From a virus, in the IMG/VR virus record IMGVR_UViG_3300032093_000787, positions 1 to 24,849 of that record: a DNA stretch of 24,849 nt, one strand, 5' to 3'. A model generated the notes under the pieces. It made no database searches. It was not told the DNA's origin and saw only the letters and a program-made list of their open reading frames with translations. The translations under genes and the position numbers were made by a program. Shown here piece by piece: positions 14,643 to 22,894 of this stretch. How positions within the stretch are numbered: the stretch's first letter is position 1; every line of letters starts with the position of its first letter.

Positions 14643-15362
14643 TCAAGTAAATGCGTAACCAATCAGGCCATACAAACTGTTGGCTTGTTGAATTTGCGCA
14701 AGATCTTTCCGTGTTTTTGAATCAATTAAAGCTTGTTCACGCGCAGATTTAGCCTGGATTTTATAAGGATCAATTTGAGTGGCGTATTCCATCTCGGCAA
14801 TTGTAGAGCCAGGTGCCCCCTCTGGGCTTAAACCAGCAAGAAAATCTTTGATGGATGAGACTGTCTGACCAAACGGAGAGGTAGAAGATTGCTCTCCTGT
14901 TTCTTTGATGTCTGTTACGTTCTTAACATATTTACCGGTAGCTGGATCGACTTTATATCTTCCGGATTCACCGACGAAGCGAGCAACTTCTCCAGACAGT
15001 TGACTGCCTAAGAACTTTTGCGCAAGATAATCCTCAACGTCTGCTTTGGAATAGCCTTGACTCGCAGCTTTCTTAATTGTGCCCGCTCCAATTGGCTTGC
15101 CGTAATAACCATCAAATTCAACAAAACCTGCTTTTTCAAAAGCAGATTTAGCTTTTCCTTTAAGTGCAGAAATAGGTACCGCACCTGATACGCGAGTTAA
15201 ATACTGCTGGAACTGATCGCCCGTCTTGCCCTTCGTTGCCTTGCGAAATTCTTTACCAGTTACTTGGTCTGCAGCGCCACGATAACCTACAGAACGGCCA
15301 ACTTTCTTCTGGCGAGCAGGAGACATATTAGACCCTGTTCTAAAGAGCTGTTCTAAACTCAT
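14643..15362 (-). CDS. Uncharacterised structural-module protein, 239 aa
   Basis: The product MSLEQLFRTGSNMSPARQKK... is basic at its N-terminus (PARQKKVGRSVGYRGAADQV). It has a central mixed region with GYYGKPIGAGTIKKAASQGY, and an Ala/Gln/Lys helix near the end (KSAREQALIDSKTRKDLAQI). No domain or membrane span was recognised. The leader carries GTAAATAA inside a short CTTGT/ACAAG inverted repeat (15374-15388). Codon use and operon position support a real late gene. Confidence 0.76.
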   Translation of the reverse strand: MSLEQLFRTGSNMSPARQKKVGRSVGYRGAADQVTGKEFRKATKGKTGDQFQQYLTRVSGAVPISALKGKAKSAFEKAGFVEFDGYYGKPIGAGTIKKAASQGYSKADVEDYLAQKFLGSQLSGEVARFVGESGRYKVDPATGKYVKNVTDIKETGEQSSTSPFGQTVSSIKDFLAGLSPEGAPGSTIAEMEYATQIDPYKIQAKSAREQALIDSKTRKDLAQIQQANSLYGLIGYAFT

Positions 15363-15376
15363 GGTTGTTTATCTTG

Positions 15377-15384
15377 TTATTTAC
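15377..15384 (-). promoter_or_regulatory. GTAAATAA element in a small inverted repeat
   Basis: The minus-strand octamer GTAAATAA lies about 15 nt before the 239-aa gene and is nested in a CTTGT...ACAAG dyad (15374-15388). It matches the motif before the portal and the capsid-associated genes. Promoter function is not shown. Confidence 0.28.
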
Positions 15385-15408
15385 AAGTATAAGATCAGAA
15401 AGCAAAGA

Positions 15409-16197
15409 TCAATAATTTAAAGCAGAAGCTGGAGCGCTCCTGTCAAAGCGAAACGTGCCAGTCATTGCACCGCCAGCAGTGCGATAAGGAATTCCATACT
15501 TACCGCCATAAGGCAGATTAGACATAAAAGCCAATGGATTAGAACGGATATATTCAGGCGAACTCATTAAAGCTGTACCAAGAAATTCCGAGAATGCTTC
15601 TGGGGTAGCCGCCTTGCCAATGGCTTGAGCAGCCTGTTCATATCCTTTTAACTGTCCTTCGCTCAATTGACCAAGGCCAAGCTGTTGTGCAGCAAATTGG
15701 GTAAAAGGACGATAGCTTTCTACGGTACTGGTTGGGGTAACGCCACGAGTTGTTCCAGCGATTTGACCCGCTATTTTAAAAGTTTCAGGTAGTTTATAAG
15801 CAAGACCAAAATCTTCAAATCGCGACGAAGCTTCTTGGGGGCTTAAGCGCCCAGCGCCAATCTGATCTGTTAAATATTGAGCGTAATCACCTGCTTGACT
15901 TAAAATATTTTCTTCACCTTTACGCACATTAAATAAAGAACTAAGACCAACTTCGGTCAAGCGTTGGACTTGTTTATTTGTAGAGGTACCGCCTGATTTT
16001 ATATCTCCTGTAGGAAAGCCAAATTTATCAAGACGCGGCTGTCCATAGTTGCTGCCACCGCGACCGGTTTTTTGTTTTATTGAACCCTCTTGAAAATAAG
16101 AAGAGAGTGAAGGATTATTTTGAGACGCATCAACGGGGTAAGGCGTATTAGAACGCCCCGTAGAAGTAGGGAAATATGGATTGACTGGTGCAGGCAT
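15409..16197 (-). CDS. Uncharacterised structural-module protein, 262 aa
   Basis: The product MPAPVNPYFPTSTGRSNTPY... has a disordered Pro/Ser/Asn-rich first third. A helical middle follows (RLTEVGLSSLFNVRKGEENI, then GAGRLSPQEASSRFEDFGLA), then an Ala/Gln/Gly-rich helical region (FAAQQLGLGQLSEGQLKGYE). The end is a Gly/Tyr-rich C-terminus with GGKYGIPYRTAGG. I do not recognise the family. It lies between genes of similar character and is preceded by an AT-rich leader without a Shine-Dalgarno sequence. Confidence 0.75.
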   Translation of the reverse strand: MPAPVNPYFPTSTGRSNTPYPVDASQNNPSLSSYFQEGSIKQKTGRGGSNYGQPRLDKFGFPTGDIKSGGTSTNKQVQRLTEVGLSSLFNVRKGEENILSQAGDYAQYLTDQIGAGRLSPQEASSRFEDFGLAYKLPETFKIAGQIAGTTRGVTPTSTVESYRPFTQFAAQQLGLGQLSEGQLKGYEQAAQAIGKAATPEAFSEFLGTALMSSPEYIRSNPLAFMSNLPYGGKYGIPYRTAGGAMTGTFRFDRSAPASALNY

Positions 16198-16234
16198 TTC
16201 TTTTACTCAATAATTATTATTTTAACTGAGTCAA

Positions 16235-16744
16235 TTAAAAAAGATTTAACGGCGATACATAACCAGGCATTGCCGAAGATAGCTGTGCGGCATAATCTTG
16301 GACACGATCAAAGCGAGAAAGGCCTCGATTGATTGCCATGGCTGGGTTATAGGCCTGGAACTCAGCTTCTTGCTGTGCTTGTTTGAAGGCGTTCAAGCGA
16401 TTTGCAGCGCCACCGGCACCAGTGTTGTAACGCTGCGTAAGGTAATCGAAGCCAAAGCCAGCCCATTCCTTGGCCAACTCGCGACGAGTCGCTTCTTTTG
16501 AAGCTTGTTTAGTTGCTTCTTCTGCTCGTTTAGCAGCTTCTTCAGTCGCACTGGCAGCTTTGGATGCACCAAAGATAGAACCAGCTGCAGAGATACCGGC
16601 TGCCGCAAGTGGAATAAATGGGAAAGCCATGGAAGAACTAGAAGCTGATGTAGTAGTAAATGGATTTTTTGATAAAGAATCAGCTACACCAGAAAACTGA
16701 CCTGCTGTATCTATACCAAAACCGCCACCAAAGGGACCTGCCAT
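16235..16744 (-). CDS. Protein with one glycine-zipper membrane-like segment, 169 aa
   Basis: The product MAGPFGGGFGIDTAGQFSGV... has a Gly/Ser-rich start and one hydrophobic small-residue segment (about residues 40-65, including FPFIPLAAAGISAAGSIFGA). A long alanine-rich charged helix follows (ATEEAAKRAEEATKQASKEA) and then a Gln/Ala/Tyr-rich tail. A hydrophobic hairpin followed by a coil is the pattern of internal virion proteins that insert into the host membrane at DNA entry. That role is inferred, not shown. Confidence 0.76.
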   Translation of the reverse strand: MAGPFGGGFGIDTAGQFSGVADSLSKNPFTTTSASSSSMAFPFIPLAAAGISAAGSIFGASKAASATEEAAKRAEEATKQASKEATRRELAKEWAGFGFDYLTQRYNTGAGGAANRLNAFKQAQQEAEFQAYNPAMAINRGLSRFDRVQDYAAQLSSAMPGYVSPLNLF

Positions 16745-16767
16745 GACTCAATTATAAAGGTAAAGAA

Positions 16768-17193
16768 TCAACCAAACGTCACACTACGACGCACAGGGTT
16801 GAACGGAGTAGCACGATAGATATCGGCAATCTGTCCCGGAATGGAGGCCAGGATCTGTTGGCGTTGTGGGTTGTAAATCATGGTTGCAACTGATTCAGCA
16901 GTCTTGGGAATCAGGTTGACCAGATCACGCTTCATCTGCATATCAAAAGCTTGCTTGGCTTCTTCAGCACGAAACTCTTTATATACATTCATGAGTTCAC
17001 GTAAACGGTCAGGGTCGTTATACATACCCTCTTTCCGTTCCATTTCTCTAACCATCCAGGGAATTAATTGTTTATCTGGATCGTAGGGATTATCAGAACG
17101 TTCTTGTTGCTGCTGAAGCATTGAACCAAACACGCTTCCGTCCATACCGGAGGAACCTGGTTGATTTCCAGCGAGGTTAGAAAAAGGTAACAT
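16768..17193 (-). CDS. Uncharacterised helical protein, 141 aa
   Basis: The product MLPFSNLAGNQPGSSGMDGS... has a disordered Gly/Ser/Gln-rich start. A charged helical core follows (LIPWMVREMERKEGMYNDPD, then LRELMNVYKEFRAEEAKQAF), and then a second helical part with ATMIYNPQRQQILASIPGQI. No membrane segment or motif is visible. It lies 10 nt downstream of the 307-aa glycine-zipper gene and is probably co-translated with it. Function unknown. Confidence 0.75.
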   Translation of the reverse strand: MLPFSNLAGNQPGSSGMDGSVFGSMLQQQQERSDNPYDPDKQLIPWMVREMERKEGMYNDPDRLRELMNVYKEFRAEEAKQAFDMQMKRDLVNLIPKTAESVATMIYNPQRQQILASIPGQIADIYRATPFNPVRRSVTFG

Positions 17194-17203
17194 GCTACTT
17201 ATT

Positions 17204-18127
17204 TCAACCGATAGAGATGTTTGGCGAACCTAATGCAACAACATAAGGATTAGTTGCAAGCGCCTGACGCATGGTAGCGCCACGCTCACGTTGTGCACCT
17301 AGAGCGAGGTTCGATTGAGCGCCGACCATCATCTGTTGCAGATAAGCATTGTTCTGAGTATTAATCAATGCTTGTGCACGGGTTAGTTGATCGTTTGCAA
17401 GCTTGGTGGTGATGGGGATCATCGCCCGCTGCATGTCGATCTCTTGCTGATTTTGGAACTGCGTCAAGTCCTTAATGTTTGACGTAGTCATGCCCATCAT
17501 GGTGCCGTAGTACTCAAGCTGACGCTTTTGATTACGGTTGTCAAAATCTTGTTGGGCGGCAGCATCATTAAGGTTGATGCGGCCCAGGGGAGTTTCAATA
17601 TATCGAGGGGGTTGTGCAACTTCCGTACCGGCTTTACCAGTAGGAGGTTTACCTGTGTAGGCCGAAACCGCTGCTTCTGCTGCACCGCCGCCAAGCATGC
17701 CACCCAGGGCAGAGCCGGCAAGACCGCCGATTACCGTGCCAACTCCAGGAAGCAGGGCGGTACCTAATGCAGCGCCAGCAGCACCACCTGCTGCAGAGCC
17801 AACCAGGCCACCTGCTGCTTCAGCTGGACGACCTTCCATCAGGGAAGGGATTGCCATCAGCGCACCACCGGCCAAGCCACCGCGCAGGCCAGCACGCATT
17901 GGTTTATTACGGATATACTCTCCAGCGCCTTTAGCTTTTTCCTGCACAGACTCAAGAGCAGTGCCGGTACCAGACTGAAGATTTGCCATGAAATCTTGCA
18001 GACCTTGTTGAGCCCGTGCACGACGGCTCTGAGATGGAGCAGTGCCACCAACCTCCATTACTTCACCAGAGACTGGATCCCCCATGTAAGTCTTACCGGT
18101 GGATGGATCCGTAAAAATGCGAGCCAT
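17204..18127 (-). CDS. Glycine-zipper protein, 307 aa
   Basis: The start (MARIFTDPSTGKTYMGDPVS) looks like a short beta repeat. Residues 75-150 form a long Gly/Ala hydrophobic tract with repeated G-x3-G spacing (AGGLVGSAAGGAAGAALGTA, then GTVIGGLAGSALGGMLGGGA), enough for two or three membrane passes. The C-terminal 140 residues are a Gln/Asn-rich helix bundle (DLTQFQNQQEIDMQRAMIPI). Glycine-zipper tracts of this sort occur in membrane-inserting phage ejection proteins. I infer such a role. Other genes in this operon (16235, 18150, 19064, 20417, 6961) share the trait. Confidence 0.8.
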   Translation of the reverse strand: MARIFTDPSTGKTYMGDPVSGEVMEVGGTAPSQSRRARAQQGLQDFMANLQSGTGTALESVQEKAKGAGEYIRNKPMRAGLRGGLAGGALMAIPSLMEGRPAEAAGGLVGSAAGGAAGAALGTALLPGVGTVIGGLAGSALGGMLGGGAAEAAVSAYTGKPPTGKAGTEVAQPPRYIETPLGRINLNDAAAQQDFDNRNQKRQLEYYGTMMGMTTSNIKDLTQFQNQQEIDMQRAMIPITTKLANDQLTRAQALINTQNNAYLQQMMVGAQSNLALGAQRERGATMRQALATNPYVVALGSPNISIG

Positions 18128-18149
18128 CTATTTGATTATTTCTTATATC

Positions 18150-19064
18150 TTAAATTTTATCAGTACTCATTTCGTATTCAGCAACTGTTGGTAATTTAGG
18201 ACGATTACCAGTAGCAATTACTTCGTTAACAACGTTGCCGGCGGTTACGCCAAGCACAGATCCAACTGCGCCGCCGATTGCCCCACGAATCGCACGTGTC
18301 TTAGGGGTGCCCCCACCGGCTGCTGCAATCTTTGCACCAGCTGTACCAGCAGCAAAACCTCCGACCATCGGAAGACTTACAGGGAAACCAAGCATTCGAA
18401 CTTCTGGATGACCCTGAAGATTCTCCATAGTTCCTTTGACGATACCAAGATTAAGAAGGCCTTTTTCGTTATACAAGAAATTAAGGTAGTTACCGTAACG
18501 CTCCGGCGTTAAATCGGGAATCTCTTCTTTTGCAGTAGCGTACTTTAAGGGATCGCCAGTACGGCCAAGGAAGAAACGTTCGAATAATTCCTGCACTGGT
18601 TGCGCAGTTTGCCGACGATCCTCTGCACCTTTTGGAGAATACGTCTGAGCATAACCTTCAGGACGAAACTGTTCTTCTGGATTGGTAATGTCATAGGTGC
18701 CAGCGGCAGCAACAGCTGGTATAGCAATGGCAAGGCCGGCTGCAGCACGGCCGGTAGGTGTATCGATTTCTTTGACGCCTACTTCAGCGGCACGTTGAGC
18801 GATAGCAAGAGGATGATTCCAACGCCACCAGTAGGTTCGCGTGCCATCGTTGCCAACGTCAATCAACATACGTGAGGTATAAGCGCCAAGAAACTGACCA
18901 GGGGTTTCACGCGCTGAAATACCTTTTGCTTTGATAGCTTCTTTAAAACGCGGATCTAAAACACTTTCACCGTATCCAAGACCCTCGCGGACCATTCGGA
19001 TTTGAGCAATGTCAGCTTTTTTAAAACCACGTTTGTATTCTTTTAAAAAATTAAGGGGATTCAT
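18150..19064 (-). CDS. Uncharacterised protein with two hydrophobic Gly/Ala tracts, 304 aa
   Basis: The ATG at 19062-19064 shares its A with the stop codon of the upstream gene (TGATG), so the pair is coupled. The product MNPLNFLKEYKRGFKKADIA... begins basic and helical. It contains RAAAGLAIAIPAVAAAGTYD (about residue 105-125), a globular middle (LTPERYGNYLNFLYNEKGLL), and a second Gly/Ala stretch (about 235-290, FAAGTAGAKIAAAGGG and IGGAVGSVLGVTAGNVV). A Trp-rich patch (TYWWRWNHPL) stands out. The family is not recognised, and a membrane-active virion role is possible. Confidence 0.78.
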   Translation of the reverse strand: MNPLNFLKEYKRGFKKADIAQIRMVREGLGYGESVLDPRFKEAIKAKGISARETPGQFLGAYTSRMLIDVGNDGTRTYWWRWNHPLAIAQRAAEVGVKEIDTPTGRAAAGLAIAIPAVAAAGTYDITNPEEQFRPEGYAQTYSPKGAEDRRQTAQPVQELFERFFLGRTGDPLKYATAKEEIPDLTPERYGNYLNFLYNEKGLLNLGIVKGTMENLQGHPEVRMLGFPVSLPMVGGFAAGTAGAKIAAAGGGTPKTRAIRGAIGGAVGSVLGVTAGNVVNEVIATGNRPKLPTVAEYEMSTDKI

Positions 19065-19636
19065 CAAACCATTCCTCCACCCATCACTAATTGATCAATG
19101 TAGCCAGGGGGTAAGTTTGGAAGCATTTTGGTGACCTGTTGACGGTAATCATCAAGGAAGGTCTGTTCAATACCTTGTGCCTGGAATTGAGTGCCAGGAG
19201 CCACGGCTTGTGGGACTTCTAAATTATTAATGCCTTGACGTTGCATCATCTGTTGCATGATCTGCTGTTCTTGCGAGATCTGCGTAGGCTCTACCATGGG
19301 TGGAGCAATCAAACCGCCTGCAACAGCTTCTGTTACAAAAGGAGAAACCAAAGAACCACCAAGATTGGCAGCAGTTTCTAAACGAGAAGGGACGAACTCT
19401 TCTTCGAACTTGCCAGGAGCAACTTCAACGCGTCGAGATTTCGGAGGACGTATTTTACGTGCTGCTGCCGTTAAAGGTAAAGCAGTTGCAATATCGCCTA
19501 AACCATAAGCAAGGCCCATTGCCGGACCACCTGCCATTGTTCCGAATCCTGCCGATAACGCACTACCCGCTGCAACGTTACCTACCAGATCTTTATTGCG
19601 CTTGGCGTAGTTAAGTGCGCGAGCTAACGGATTCAT
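19064..19636 (-). CDS. Uncharacterised Gly/Ala-rich protein, 190 aa
   Basis: The product MNPLARALNYAKRNKDLVGN... starts like its downstream neighbour (MNPL plus a basic helix). It then has small-residue hydrophobic tracts (VAAGSALSAGFGTMAGGPAM, and a second near residues 88-112), a basic linker (RKIRPPKSRRVEV), and a Gln/Met-rich helical tail (QISQEQQIMQQMMQRQGINN). The shared N-terminal pattern with 18150-19064 hints at an old duplication, though the resemblance is short. Function unknown. Confidence 0.76.
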   Translation of the reverse strand: MNPLARALNYAKRNKDLVGNVAAGSALSAGFGTMAGGPAMGLAYGLGDIATALPLTAAARKIRPPKSRRVEVAPGKFEEEFVPSRLETAANLGGSLVSPFVTEAVAGGLIAPPMVEPTQISQEQQIMQQMMQRQGINNLEVPQAVAPGTQFQAQGIEQTFLDDYRQQVTKMLPNLPPGYIDQLVMGGGMV

Positions 19637-19671
19637 ATCAATACTCTTTTCTTTATTTTAATTTGATTAAC

Positions 19672-20205
19672 TCAAGAAATTTGCGTTCCGCTCTGCACCG
19701 TTTCATCAACAGCTGCAGGTAACTCAGGGATTACAGGTGTTCCCCCTTGTTGAACCATGGCACGTAAATAACCAAAAGGATCCATATTGTCCTGACGAGG
19801 GAATGGATTTTTAGTTTTATCTTTAGGATCAATGATCGGACTTAAGTTATAAAGTTCGTTCCAAAATGGATTAAAGTCTGGCTGCTGTTCTGGGAAGTTA
19901 GGTGTTTTAGGGCGACCAAGAAAAGGATCGTATTCAAAATCTGGACTGAATCGGCCAAGACCAGGAAACTGAACGTAAGGTTCAGCGTTGGGGTCTTCGG
20001 AAACAAAGTTGAGTTTATTACGTGTTAAACGTTTGTTTGCTACAGCACGCAGCAATTCCGCCTGACCCATACGAGATGGTATCCAGGGTGTCTCAGCGGA
20101 TTGTGGCTTGACTGCGTACTGATCGACTAATTTACTTTTGCTTTGCGCATTGTCCGCAAAGTTAATGTAAATATTAGGTGTAGTCTTAGGGCGATCTAGT
20201 TTCAT
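19672..20205 (-). CDS. Uncharacterised Pro/Asn/Phe-rich protein, 177 aa
   Basis: The product MKLDRPKTTPNIYINFADNA... is polar, rich in Pro, Asn, Asp and Phe, with one helical segment (RMGQAELLRAVANKRLTRNK) and repeated NPF/DPF-type pieces (EYDPFLGRP, DFNPFWNEL, KNPFPRQD, MDPFGYLRA). The recurring (D/N)PF motif looks like a linear binding motif for a partner protein, but none is known. Its ATG overlaps the stop of the 70-aa gene by 4 nt (ATGA). Confidence 0.76.
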   Translation of the reverse strand: MKLDRPKTTPNIYINFADNAQSKSKLVDQYAVKPQSAETPWIPSRMGQAELLRAVANKRLTRNKLNFVSEDPNAEPYVQFPGLGRFSPDFEYDPFLGRPKTPNFPEQQPDFNPFWNELYNLSPIIDPKDKTKNPFPRQDNMDPFGYLRAMVQQGGTPVIPELPAAVDETVQSGTQIS

Positions 20206-20414
20206 TCAGCTTTTTTCTTCTTATGTAAACCTACAAGAGTTTTACGAAGATTAGCTTGCTTCACAGTTTTTTCATCGTATTTATCTGGATTTGATAAAAC
20301 GTTTTCTTGAAGCTGGGCTGGCGTGATGCCACGGGATTTGGCTTTAGCTGTGAAGGCACCCTCCTTCATCTCCATCCCTTGAATCCATTTTTTATCTTTC
20401 TTCTTTTCAGCCAT
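20202..20414 (-). CDS. Small lysine-rich protein, 70 aa
   Basis: The ATG at 20412-20414 gives MAEKKKDKKWIQGMEMKEGA..., and an upstream TTG would add only MI. The protein has a lysine-rich start and end (KKKDKKW, HKKKKAE) around a small helical middle with KSRGITPAQLQENVLSNPDK. The middle resembles a short domain found in small phage proteins with a GAFTAKAKSRG-type opening, suggestive of nucleic-acid contact. Exact family not recalled. It is coupled to the next gene by ATGA and lies just after the 661-aa gene. Confidence 0.78.
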   Translation of the reverse strand: MAEKKKDKKWIQGMEMKEGAFTAKAKSRGITPAQLQENVLSNPDKYDEKTVKQANLRKTLVGLHKKKKAE

Positions 20415-20416
20415 GA

Positions 20417-22402
20417 TCAAATACCAATGCCAAACTGTTTAAGAACTGATTGGGGATCGCGTCCCTCAATTGTAGCTCGACGTAATGCTTCGCTTACTTC
20501 CAGGGAACGGCGTTTTTGCTCTGGTGTAGATGTAATTGATGTTTTAAATTCTGGCCAGCTACCATGACGTAATGCCATCTTGGTCTCTTCCCGTTGTAAA
20601 GCAGTTGGCTTTAACTCTGGATCAGCAATAGGTTTATCACGTGGTTCAATTCCGTAGATACCAATAGAACGTCCTGTTTGAGAACGATCTTCTTCAAAGA
20701 CTTGAGGAAGTCCACCTGTTTCAATATCAAAATCACGAACGCGTGTTCTGCGCCCACCTTGAAGAATTTCGCGAACTGCTTCAGCGGTGGGGTTACCGCC
20801 ACCAGCGACAAACTCAGCAACATTTCTGCCACCGCCACCTCTAGCTTTTGTTTCAATAGAAGGACGACCACCGCGAATTTCAAGTGTTTCAGCAATTGGC
20901 TCTCCGCTGACAGGGTCAACCTCAAAGAATGGGCGCACACCCTCTTCTCGTTTTAATGGTTTGTATTGTGTGCCAAGGGCTTCTAATGATTCCAGGCGAC
21001 CTCGTACATAATCACGTTCTGCTAGCGCGTCACCAAGATCTACATTAACGGACTCTGGGTCAAGAGATTGTTTTTCATTTAGCATTTTATTGAGAAGCCT
21101 TGTGTAATATCCACCTTGACCAGGTTCATCTGCGGCAGCAAAACGGAACTGTGGCTCTAATTCATCAATTTCTTCCAAGCGGTCAACAATTGCTTGTTTT
21201 TGTTTACCAAGTAAAGAAATGCGATTGGTTAAATTAATGTCTTTTTCAATCAGATCATCAATAAACTCACTTTGACCCGTAGGCTGGTAAAACTTACCCG
21301 TTGGAATAGTTTCTTCCAGGAGTTCTGTTTGAACACGTGGTTGAACAACCAATGGAGAAGACGGTGTTGCAGACAGACGACTTAATACGGATGGATCGCC
21401 TGTGGATGCATACAGCTCAACAGCTTCCGCAATGGATGGGTCCATGCCCATGACGCGTTCCCGGCGATAACGCCCTGGGATAGTGGCGCCCAACTCCTCA
21501 AACTTAGTCTGAAGAAAAGATTGCGCTTGTTCACGTGGGCTGACAGCAGCCGCCGGAAGTAAAGGAATGGTTGATTGTTGATTAATGGCGTCGGGAGGAA
21601 CTGTTGCTTCGCCCCAAGGATCAGCAATATTAAGTTGTTTGATAACACGACCGGTCAGTTGATCTTCTCCAGACTCAACTGCGTTAATAAATTGATCCAC
21701 TGCAACAGGTGCCTGGATCTTTTGTAGATCAGTTAATGATGTTGATGTTGTGCCAAGGCGTTCAGCTGCACTTAAAAGATCTTGTTGTGCAGCAGCGCGG
21801 CGTGCAGCTTGCAGTTCAGGAGACGGGGGATATTTCTTTTCATAGGCTGCAAGTGCTGCTGAGCGATAACCAGGCTCTGGTTGACGTTCCCGATAGCCAA
21901 CCCCATACACGCGAGAGGCGGCGGCAGGGAAATTTAACTCCTCTGCAGTGGGTTCAGGCAGTTCGGAAACCAGTTGACGCCTGTATTGTTCAAATGCTTC
22001 TTCCTCTGTCGGCATTACACTGCGACCAGCAACCTTCGATGGTGCAGGTGGTGGTGTAGAAGGCGCAGGTTCTGCAGCTACACGGCGAACAGCCTGCTCC
22101 ATTTCCGCAAGATTGGCTTGGCGTACACCAGCGGTTGCAGATTTGGCTGGACCTTTAGGGATTTGTTGGCCACGACGCATCAATGCCCTGGCGCCAAACC
22201 CTGCACCGGCCAATGAACCTAAGCCAAGTGCTGCTGCACCCAGGGCTGCGAGAGGATTTGAGCTTTCTTGCTGTGGTTTAAGTTGATTACGGCGAAATTC
22301 AAGCACTTCAGGCGCCATTTCCGCCCGTTCTTCCGGACTTTCGGGCACCGGAGCCCCTGTTGCACGGCTATAGGCGTAAAAATCAGCAGGAGACAGCGCC
22401 AT
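20417..22402 (-). CDS. Large uncharacterised virion-type protein, 661 aa
   Basis: This is the first gene of the leftward module, with an AAAGGA Shine-Dalgarno sequence before its ATG. The N-terminus (MALSPADFYAYSRATGAPVP) forms a small helical domain. A glycine-zipper segment follows (about residues 46-76, with AALGAAALGLGSLAGAGFGA). The rest is long, Pro/Glu/Arg-rich and mostly helical or disordered, with several Arg-Glu-rich coils and a C-terminus reading SLEVSEALRRATIEGRDPQS. No enzymatic domain is evident. Length, operon position and the membrane-like segment would suit an internal virion or ejection protein. This is inference only. Confidence 0.82.
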   Translation of the reverse strand: MALSPADFYAYSRATGAPVPESPEERAEMAPEVLEFRRNQLKPQQESSNPLAALGAAALGLGSLAGAGFGARALMRRGQQIPKGPAKSATAGVRQANLAEMEQAVRRVAAEPAPSTPPPAPSKVAGRSVMPTEEEAFEQYRRQLVSELPEPTAEELNFPAAASRVYGVGYRERQPEPGYRSAALAAYEKKYPPSPELQAARRAAAQQDLLSAAERLGTTSTSLTDLQKIQAPVAVDQFINAVESGEDQLTGRVIKQLNIADPWGEATVPPDAINQQSTIPLLPAAAVSPREQAQSFLQTKFEELGATIPGRYRRERVMGMDPSIAEAVELYASTGDPSVLSRLSATPSSPLVVQPRVQTELLEETIPTGKFYQPTGQSEFIDDLIEKDINLTNRISLLGKQKQAIVDRLEEIDELEPQFRFAAADEPGQGGYYTRLLNKMLNEKQSLDPESVNVDLGDALAERDYVRGRLESLEALGTQYKPLKREEGVRPFFEVDPVSGEPIAETLEIRGGRPSIETKARGGGGRNVAEFVAGGGNPTAEAVREILQGGRRTRVRDFDIETGGLPQVFEEDRSQTGRSIGIYGIEPRDKPIADPELKPTALQREETKMALRHGSWPEFKTSITSTPEQKRRSLEVSEALRRATIEGRDPQSVLKQFGIGI

Positions 22403-22522
22403 ATCCTTTAATTACTGAAAAATATTCCTTTTATTCCTTGTATTCTACCTTTTGTCGTTTAAAAAGAGTAAATGTCTTGTAAACTAAAGAGATATAAAAC
22501 GTCAATGCGTTTATCAAGGTAA
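22403..22522. promoter_or_regulatory. Divergent intergenic region with plus-strand TATAAA at 22493-22498
   Basis: This 120-nt AT-rich region separates the leftward and rightward modules, so it should hold outward promoters. On the plus strand GATATAAAAC provides a -10-like TATAAA about 25 nt before the 70-aa gene, with no -35 at proper spacing. It resembles the GGTATAAAATT site at 22895. On the minus strand TAGAAT is a weak -10 candidate. No terminator lies between the genes. Confidence 0.5.
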
Positions 22523-22735
22523 ATGGACGCCGAACTCCGAGGAAACCGCGACGCAGTAGAAGGTGCAATTGAGGAAAGCGCGCGTAAAATGCTGGCGAAC
22601 GGTTCGAATCCTTTCGAAGTACAAAACTATCGGACGGAAAAGCGCCAGGAATTAGCCCGTGCTATACCTGATACACAGAAATACGCACAGGCAACCAACC
22701 TTGCCGCCCAATTTATTCAAAAGAGAGCAGCGTAG
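22523..22735 (+). CDS. Small helical protein, 70 aa
   Basis: This is the first plus-strand gene of the right module. The product MDAELRGNRDAVEGAIEESA... is soluble, charged and almost wholly helical (KMLANGSNPFEVQNYRTEKR, then a C-terminal LAAQFIQKRAA). AAGG lies 3 nt before the ATG, close for a Shine-Dalgarno sequence. A strong terminator 28 nt after the stop makes it a single-gene transcript. The family is not recognised. Confidence 0.78.
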   Translation: MDAELRGNRDAVEGAIEESARKMLANGSNPFEVQNYRTEKRQELARAIPDTQKYAQATNLAAQFIQKRAA

Positions 22736-22763
22736 TACATAACAAAACCCATAAAACGTAAGC

Positions 22764-22789
22764 GCCGAGGGTAATACCTCGGCTTTTTT
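22764..22789 (+). terminator. Rho-independent terminator after the 70-aa gene
   Basis: GCCGAGG pairs perfectly with CCTCGGC around a 6-nt loop and is followed by six T residues. The decamer GGCTTTTTTG recurs 70 nt downstream (22851-22860) without an equivalent stem. Confidence 0.94.
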
Positions 22790-22809
22790 GTCTGAATTTT
22801 TGGGCTAAC

Positions 22810-22894
22810 TAGGGAAAATCGGTACAAAATTAGGGTTTTAGCATTTTATTGGCTTTTTTGTTTAAAAGAATGGCCCTATAGCATCCAAATAGGG
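22810..22894 (+). repeat. TAGGG repeats upstream of the second plus-strand promoter
   Basis: TAGGG occurs directly at 22810-22814, 22831-22835 and 22890-22894, and inverted as CCCTA at 22874-22878. The first two are 21 bp apart (two helical turns). The last two form CCCTAT-N9-ATAGGG, a dyad abutting the TATAAA box. A protein-binding site cluster is plausible. No protein is identified. Confidence 0.5.
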
